From the NCBI RefSeq assembly GCF_000143985.1, contig NC_014364.1, forward strand, positions 1,798,001-1,862,000: a DNA stretch of 64,000 nucleotides, written 5' to 3'. The notes beneath the pieces were generated by a model. The model searched no databases. It was not told the DNA's origin and saw only the letters and a program-made list of their open reading frames with translations. Of this stretch, positions 59,191 through 64,000 are shown one piece after another. Each line of letters opens with the position of its first letter. The stretch's first letter is position 1. The DNA is from Sediminispirochaeta smaragdinae DSM 11293. Lineage in GTDB: Bacteria; Spirochaetota; Spirochaetia; DSM-16054; Sediminispirochaetaceae. The position numbers and the translations under genes were made by a program.

Positions 59191-60930
59191 ATGAGATGTA
59201 GAGTGAGAAAATTCGGAAGCCTGCTTCTCATTATCCTGTTGTATGCTCTCTCCCTCGTTTCCGCCGATCCACTCTCTTTTGAACAAAAGAAGATTGCGGT
59301 GGGCGGGCGGGTCACGGGGTGCCTTGCCGCAAGGCTTGTACCGGCGTTCTGGTTTACCTCGCGCGACCGCTACCTCTACCGATATCGCGAGGGGGATGAG
59401 GCCCCTGTTCGATGCAGGCTTCCCGATAGGGCCGCTTCATCTCCGGTAGAAGGGGCCGAGGGGAAGATCTATCTTCTGCTGGAGGACGGCAGGCTTTTCG
59501 CGGCCACTCCCGGCTGTATCGGGGCCTGGTTCTTTCAAAACCCAAAGGGATTTCTTTCTCCCATGGCGGGGGAAGGGGACGGGACGCTCTACTTAGCGGG
59601 GAAAGGTGGAGGCCTTTTTGCCGTGGCCCATACCGGAAGGCTTCGCTGGTCTTTGCAGCTTCCCTCCCAGCCTCGGAGTGGACCGGTACTTGTACGAACC
59701 AAGACGGGGGAGAGACTCATCGTGGTCTCATGCGAGGGGCGTAGAAGCTATGCCTATGGTACCGACGGGGTCCTGCGATGGACCTTTCTCTCTGCCGGCG
59801 AGGTCCTTTTTCCCAAAAGCGATGGAAGGCGACTTTTTTTACCGACGGATGCGGGAACCATTACTGCGGTGGATGATAGCGGCGTTCTTATCTGGGAGCA
59901 CCAACTGCCTGCTCTCGCGGCCGACTGTGCCGTCGATGTGAAACGGGGGCTGCTCTTTATCGCCGATAGGCTTGGCAATGTCACATGCCTCGATGCCACC
60001 TCAGGTACTGCTGTCTGGGAATTCCCTGCAGGTCGTGCCATCTTTTCCCTTGTGGTTCTTCCCGATTCTCATCCTGCGGAGAGGGAAAAAGAGGCAGCCC
60101 TTGCCATCTGTGCAGAGGCCGGCGGGATCGTCTTCACGGATGAAGCAGGCAGGGTTCTCAACCGGATTTCAACCCCTGCACCGGCGGCTCCTCTTTCGAC
60201 GGATGGGCGAGGTCTTCTTCTCTTCGGGGGAAGTGATTGGCTTTTTCGCCTCTATCGTTTTTCTTCCGGTTCCTCAGCCTCTCAAGACGCCGAGGACGAG
60301 GGAGAACCGAAACCTCTTTTTTCGATAAAAGAGCCTCCCTTTGACTTTCATTATCTTCAATCCATTGCAAGCTCTGCAGATCGCAACGGCCAGGTCGCCG
60401 CTTTGGCGGAAATACAAGATCGACTTGAGTCCGGAAAACCAGATCGCGGCAGCTCCTATCTTCCTATACTGCTTCACTATTTTGCAAGCGCCGCCATTGA
60501 TTCTCCGATCAGGGAGGGGGGAGCCCTTCGAAATGATTTTCCCACTCTCCGCATTACCGCCGTCAGGATGCTTGCTCGATACGGACATCCCTCTGCTTCC
60601 CGAGTCCTGTCACGTTTGATCCGGTATGAGTGGGATCCTTCGGTCCGTATTGCCGCCTATCACGCATTACGTACCCTGTTGGACGACCCGGAAGGCGATG
60701 CAAGGGCTGCGGTTCGGGACCGCTTGTCTTCGATGGTCAATAGTAGAAAGGATGAGCAGGAGGTCTCTGCCGCCAGCGATGCGCTTTTTTACCTCGCCGC
60801 CTACCATGGGGGTCTGGAAGAGAAGGATCTTGAGCTGTTGCTTGCCGTTGCCTACGGCCCCTTTGGAAGGGAAACGCGGTCATCGGTGCTGGATACCCTT
60901 CGACAGGGCGGAAAAAGACGATTATACTAA
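59191..60930 (+). CDS. exported PQQ-type beta-propeller protein with C-terminal HEAT repeats
   Basis: A 579-residue protein with a signal peptide (KFGSLLLIILLYALSLVSAD, cut near SA-D). Residues 30-390 carry repeated blades of the PQQ-like kind: GTLYLAGKGGGLFAVAHTGR, RLFLPTDAGTITAVDDSGVL and LFIADRLGNVTCLDATSGTA, resembling BamB-type scaffolds rather than PQQ dehydrogenases. Residues 430-579 are helical pairs (FPTLRITAVRMLARYGHPSA, VRIAAYHALRTLLDDPEGDA) like HEAT repeats. Both parts bind proteins, so it is probably a periplasmic or outer-membrane assembly scaffold. The start at 59191 places the signal peptide at the N terminus, though without a clear ribosome binding site. The next gene follows after 32 bp. 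Confidence 0.75.
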   Translation: MRCRVRKFGSLLLIILLYALSLVSADPLSFEQKKIAVGGRVTGCLAARLVPAFWFTSRDRYLYRYREGDEAPVRCRLPDRAASSPVEGAEGKIYLLLEDGRLFAATPGCIGAWFFQNPKGFLSPMAGEGDGTLYLAGKGGGLFAVAHTGRLRWSLQLPSQPRSGPVLVRTKTGERLIVVSCEGRRSYAYGTDGVLRWTFLSAGEVLFPKSDGRRLFLPTDAGTITAVDDSGVLIWEHQLPALAADCAVDVKRGLLFIADRLGNVTCLDATSGTAVWEFPAGRAIFSLVVLPDSHPAEREKEAALAICAEAGGIVFTDEAGRVLNRISTPAPAAPLSTDGRGLLLFGGSDWLFRLYRFSSGSSASQDAEDEGEPKPLFSIKEPPFDFHYLQSIASSADRNGQVAALAEIQDRLESGKPDRGSSYLPILLHYFASAAIDSPIREGGALRNDFPTLRITAVRMLARYGHPSASRVLSRLIRYEWDPSVRIAAYHALRTLLDDPEGDARAAVRDRLSSMVNSRKDEQEVSAASDALFYLAAYHGGLEEKDLELLLAVAYGPFGRETRSSVLDTLRQGGKRRLY

Positions 60931-60962
60931 GAGAAAACATGGGGAAAAAGAAAAAGGAGTGT

Positions 60963-62573
60963 ATGATGAAAGGATTTCCGCATCTGACGATGCGTTTTGT
61001 CGGTCTGGTAGTGGCCCTCTCGGCCGCACTCCTCCTACCGCTTTCGGCGCAGGAAGTGGCAACCGGTGAGCTTTTCACCGTCAAGGCCGGAAGTGTTGAG
61101 TTCCTGAACTACGAGGGGCCTCATCAGAAGATTGAGAGTGCCGGTCAGATTCGGGGAATAGGTGCGGCTATGGCCGAGGGGAGAAGTTCCTCCTATCTCG
61201 GAAAATATCGCATCATCTCGATAGTTCCGAGCTCTCCCGATGTGCTGGGTGCCGATATCGTTGAAATACTTGATGGGGCGCTTGTCGACCATATTGATAA
61301 TGTGAGGCGCATCCTTTCCGGTTTTGTGGCCGCAAAGTACGGCTATGACCAGGAGAAGGCCGATACGATTGCGCTTTTTACCACCTACTATAATGCGGTT
61401 CACCGTGGTGATCTTGAATATGTTCGTTCCCGCTACACCGAGGCGGTCCTCTCCCGTTTGGATGAGAAGAAGATGGGAATCTCCACGAGCTACAAAGAGT
61501 GGCCGGGAAATACCCAGATGCTTATCCCTCTATCGCTGGATGGAACGGGGAGTGCCCGGATTTCCGCCGATACCGTAGGTGGGGATGAAGTTGTCCAGGA
61601 ACTTCGAAGCGATGAATCGAAACAAGGGCTTGATGATCGGAAATCGATGGTGGAGTTGCGGGAAGATCAGCTTGAAGAAGATAAGGCAGCCACCGCAGAA
61701 GAGCGAAATCAGCTTGAAGAGGATACAGTTGATCTGCAGCAGAAACAAGAGGCTGCGGAGGCTCAGCAGGAGGAGATTGACCGTCGTCAGGACGAGGTTG
61801 CTTCGGCCCTTGAAGGGGCGGAACCTGGCAGTACAAAGGAGGCTGAGCTAAAGGGGCAGCAGGAGGAGCTGGCGAAGCAGGAAGAGCAGGTTCAGGCGGC
61901 CAAACAGGAGCTCGAAGAGCAGCAGCAGGCGCTGGATAAACAGGAAGAACAGGTTGCCGCCAAGGAGAAAGAGCAGGCCAGTCGGGAAGAGGCAATCGGG
62001 CAGGAGCGCGATCGGATTGCAGGGGATGAGCAAAAGACGATTGCAGAAGAGGAGGCTGCCGCCCGCCAAAGGGCCGCCGGTGCAACTGCTCCGGGGTTTA
62101 CCTTTATGCATGTACGGGAGGAAAACGGGATTATCCTTTCCTCAATGGTTATCTACGACTCTGAAAGCGGAAAAGAGCGGGGACGCTCCGCTGTCAATGC
62201 CATTCGCGGTAGAAAAGTCTATCCTGTCTCGGGTGCTTATCTTGCCGTTGTCGGCATGGATGCCCCTCCCAAGGCTGTGAAGCTGATGCTCTTGAATAGT
62301 GATGATCTTTCCGTGTCTTCGGAAAGTGAACAGCATCTCTACGGAGAAAGCTGGGTGTTGTTAGACAATCAGCGTGCATATGTGGTGGCATCCTTTGACG
62401 GAATATGGAAGATAGCTGCCTTCGACAGTGGCAATCTGAGCTTGTTGGCACAGTCCGATGTTGAGGTTGACCCGAATACGGTCATTCAGAAAACAGGAAA
62501 GAATATCATTGTAGAAAGCCGGGATGGATCACTTCTGAAGCTCGATCCCGAGGGCCTTTCCGTGGTTCAATAG
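60963..62573 (+). CDS. P83/100-family surface antigen-like protein
   Basis: A 536-residue exported protein. The signal peptide ends PLSAQ-E near residue 30. The N-terminal domain (35-200) has VEFLNYEGPHQKIESAGQIR, RIISIVPSSPDVLGADIVEI and the segment RGDLEYVRSRYTEAVLSRLD, which match the Borrelia P83/100 antigen family as I know it. Residues 210-375 form a long Q/E/K-rich coiled coil (EEQVQAAKQELEEQQQALDK). The C-terminal 150 residues are beta-rich (GIILSSMVIYDSESGKERGR, YVVASFDGIWKIAAFDSGNL), perhaps a propeller fragment. AAAGGAG precedes the ATG at 60963; a frame from 60939 would place that site inside the gene. Function unknown, probably envelope structure. Confidence 0.8.
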   Translation: MMKGFPHLTMRFVGLVVALSAALLLPLSAQEVATGELFTVKAGSVEFLNYEGPHQKIESAGQIRGIGAAMAEGRSSSYLGKYRIISIVPSSPDVLGADIVEILDGALVDHIDNVRRILSGFVAAKYGYDQEKADTIALFTTYYNAVHRGDLEYVRSRYTEAVLSRLDEKKMGISTSYKEWPGNTQMLIPLSLDGTGSARISADTVGGDEVVQELRSDESKQGLDDRKSMVELREDQLEEDKAATAEERNQLEEDTVDLQQKQEAAEAQQEEIDRRQDEVASALEGAEPGSTKEAELKGQQEELAKQEEQVQAAKQELEEQQQALDKQEEQVAAKEKEQASREEAIGQERDRIAGDEQKTIAEEEAAARQRAAGATAPGFTFMHVREENGIILSSMVIYDSESGKERGRSAVNAIRGRKVYPVSGAYLAVVGMDAPPKAVKLMLLNSDDLSVSSESEQHLYGESWVLLDNQRAYVVASFDGIWKIAAFDSGNLSLLAQSDVEVDPNTVIQKTGKNIIVESRDGSLLKLDPEGLSVVQ

Positions 62574-62595
62574 AAAAAGGGAACCGAAAAACATT

Positions 62596-63045
62596 TTACA
62601 GGGGACGGTCCTGCTTTTTGTCAGGCCGTTTCCTTTTTTTCTTTCGTCCATCCCCACCGAAAAGCATGGAGAAGAATCTCTTAATTGCATTCCATATTCT
62701 ACGGAACACGGAGGGATGTTTCAGTTTGTCGAGACGATTGTAGCCATCGGCAAGTTCATCGGCCGCAAGGCTTCGACGGTGGAGATTTTCCTCGATCTCA
62801 AGCTCCAGCATCTGTATGTCCGTTTCGACATTGACAACCCTTGCTTCGATACTTCTCCAACCCAGGGCCTTTGCCGCCTCCAGGCGGCGGTGGCCAGCGA
62901 TGAGCTCGCCGTCCTGGTTGACGACAATCGGATTCATAAGGCCGAAGGTCCTCAGGCTTTCCATAAGCGGTTTTAGATCTCCGAGTTCCTTTCTGATACG
63001 CTTTCCGATATAGATCTCTTCGATTTGCTTATTCATATTTCCCAT
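62596..63045 (-). CDS. ParB-domain protein with basic C-terminal tail
   Basis: A 149-residue protein. Residues 5-100 are a ParB/Spo0J N-terminal (ParB-NTD, sulfiredoxin-like) domain with PIVVNQDGELIAGHRRLEAA and LELEIEENLHRRSLAADELA, the CTP-binding and box II regions of ParB. There is no HTH or dimerisation domain. The last 45 residues hold an amphipathic hydrophobic stretch RRIWNAIKRFFSMLFGG followed by a run of Lys and Arg, which could bind membrane. It follows the penicillin-binding protein gene after 9 bp. It is not a chromosome-partition ParB; its role is unknown. Confidence 0.75.
   Translation of the reverse strand: MGNMNKQIEEIYIGKRIRKELGDLKPLMESLRTFGLMNPIVVNQDGELIAGHRRLEAAKALGWRSIEARVVNVETDIQMLELEIEENLHRRSLAADELADGYNRLDKLKHPSVFRRIWNAIKRFFSMLFGGDGRKKKRKRPDKKQDRPL
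62605..62640 (+). terminator. terminator of the P83/100 gene inside the ParB-like 3' end
   Basis: ACGGTCCTG pairs with CAGGCCGT (one bulged T) around an 8-base loop, and is followed by CCTTTTTTT. It overlaps the last codons of the convergent ParB-like gene. Confidence 0.6.
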
Positions 63046-63054
63046 CCACTCAAC

Positions 63055-63999
63055 TTATTCAAGCAACGGATTGTAATCGGGGGTGTCGTTTCCTCCGCTT
63101 CCATCGTCGGAGAAATTGATGTCGGGAAGCGTTGAGCTGTCAAACAACGAGTCGCTTGTGTCTACATTAAAATCCTCGATGGTGAGAATATCTTGCAGAT
63201 TACCAACCAATTCCTTATCCCGCTCCTGTTCAAAACTATGTATGGGGCAAAGCTGTTTTGGTTCCGTACCCGCAATAAAAACCTCTTCAATGGTATGGTC
63301 GCATAGTTTCGTGGGCAGCATTCCCGATTCGGCACAAACCCTGACGGTTACGATGCCTGAGGGCCTTTCAAACTCCTTTGGTTCGAGCCCCGCATGGACC
63401 TTTTTCATATATTCAGCCCAGATCGGTCCTGCGGCAGTTGCACCGGTGATCTCACGACCAAGAGAGTTGCCGGGAGTATCGAATCCAAGCCAGACTGCGG
63501 TGGTTATGTAGGGGCTGAATCCCACGGTCCAGGCATCACCCCAGTTCTGGGTGGTTCCTGTTTTTCCCGCCATGGGCATGCCGTCGAATCCTCCCACGTT
63601 GATGCGCCTCCAACGCAGCGTTCCGAATTCAACGGTACTTTGGAGCAGGCTGACCATGATATAAGCGGCCTGAGGCGACATGATCTGGAGGTCCTTTCCC
63701 CGGTTTTTCTGCATTTCACGCAGCCGTTCTTTTTCCGGTTCAAGAATGGTATTACCGTTTCGGTCGAGAACCTGGGTAATGGCGATAGGCTCAATTCGTT
63801 TTCCATGATTGGGAAAGGTCGAAAAGGCCTGCACCATATTGATCGGAGCTACACTGGTGACACCAAGGCCGAGTGGATAGGAGCGGGGAAAGAGTACACG
63901 ATCCTCTTTCCTATCCTCCATGCCAAGTAGTTTACTTATTCGGTCGATGGCAGTTTCGAAGCCGACTCCCTCAAGCACCTGCAGACTGGGTACATTCAT
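63055..63999 (-). CDS. class A penicillin-binding protein (PBP1A-like), C-terminal part
   Basis: The last 314 residues of a bifunctional peptidoglycan synthase; the N-terminal glycosyltransferase domain and the SxxK and SxN motifs lie to the right of the window. The third transpeptidase motif is in MAGKTGTTQNWGDAWTVGF, preceded by PLGLGVTSVAPINMVQAFS and followed by VWLGFDTPGNSLGREITGAT. The C-terminal 100 residues carry four Cys (VRVCAESGMLPTKLCDHT, PKQLCPIHSF) and an acidic tail ending in PDYNPLLE. The tail is typical of PBP1A proteins. It is followed after 9 bp by the ParB-like gene. Confidence 0.93.
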   Translation of the reverse strand: MNVPSLQVLEGVGFETAIDRISKLLGMEDRKEDRVLFPRSYPLGLGVTSVAPINMVQAFSTFPNHGKRIEPIAITQVLDRNGNTILEPEKERLREMQKNRGKDLQIMSPQAAYIMVSLLQSTVEFGTLRWRRINVGGFDGMPMAGKTGTTQNWGDAWTVGFSPYITTAVWLGFDTPGNSLGREITGATAAGPIWAEYMKKVHAGLEPKEFERPSGIVTVRVCAESGMLPTKLCDHTIEEVFIAGTEPKQLCPIHSFEQERDKELVGNLQDILTIEDFNVDTSDSLFDSSTLPDINFSDDGSGGNDTPDYNPLLE

Positions 64000-64000
64000 C

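Noticed and set aside
61600-62080. Repetitive GAG/CAG-rich DNA as a tandem repeat
   Set aside because: It encodes the Q/E-rich coiled coil of the P83/100 protein; no exact repeat unit is conserved at the DNA level.
62446-62465. TTGGCACAG inside the P83/100 gene
   Set aside because: No GC at the -12 position and it is within a coding region.

Overview
The window looks like chromosome of a free-living, probably anaerobic spirochaete (Spirochaetota, Spirochaeta/Sediminispirochaeta-like). The support is the block murG - cvpA - delta-prime-like gene - histidine kinase - NtrC-type regulator, which from memory matches the Borrelia murG-cvpA-BB0765-hk2-rrp2 and Treponema TP0523-TP0519 neighbourhoods, a P83/100-family protein, an Rex repressor, and pyruvate phosphate dikinase. 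Genes are dense on both strands, with no gap over 300 bp, no tRNA or rRNA gene and no CRISPR. Both window ends cut a gene (dctM on the left, a class A penicillin-binding protein on the right).

Layout. 1-6.5 kb: end of a TRAP transporter, then a glycosyltransferase / GH130 / glycosyltransferase cluster and a YhcH-type sugar protein. 6.5-15.7 kb: NhaC antiporter, ACT regulator, HAD phosphatase, cysE, two small heat-shock genes behind a sigma-54 promoter, an FKBP isomerase, an M16 peptidase and rex. 15.8-23.8 kb: a 1755-residue Ser/Thr kinase-AAA-GAF-histidine kinase, a MinD-like ATPase and a receiver-GGDEF protein. 23.8-35.4 kb (minus strand): pstS-pstC-pstA-pstB-phoU-phoB-phoR followed by TPP riboswitch-thiB-thiP-thiQ. 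An intact insertion sequence with a 10-bp target duplication lies directly upstream of the pstS control region. 36.6-46.7 kb: murG block with the NtrB/NtrC pair, a J-domain protein, a degenerate DapF and a JAMM-DinG fusion. 46.7-54.1 kb: a 153-bp MITE related to the insertion sequence, groES, a sigma-54-driven group 2 sigma factor, ppdK, an endonuclease III relative and an ABC-F ATPase. 54.2-59.1 kb (minus strand): an overlapping five-gene CoA operon. 59.2-64 kb: beta-propeller/HEAT protein, P83/100 protein, ParB-like protein, penicillin-binding protein.

The most striking system is the CoA operon at 54.2-59.1 kb. It encodes pantoate kinase, 4-phosphopantoate-beta-alanine ligase, ketopantoate hydroxymethyltransferase, an MfnA-type decarboxylase and CoaBC. 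That is the archaeal order of reactions (phosphorylate pantoate, then condense), not the bacterial PanC/CoaA order, and only ketopantoate reductase is missing for a route from ketoisovalerate and aspartate to 4-phosphopantetheine.

A second theme is regulation. A near-perfect sigma-54 promoter precedes an RpoS-sized sigma factor, another precedes the hsp20 pair, and the NtrC-type activator is encoded 5 kb from the sigma gene. This resembles the Rrp2-RpoN-RpoS cascade of Borrelia in a free-living relative. A third is the Pst system: PstA carries about 290 extra residues that look like two PstS-type lobes, and pstS is preceded by three tandem 11-bp Pho-box-like repeats. Function calls rest on motif recognition by eye; no database search was run.
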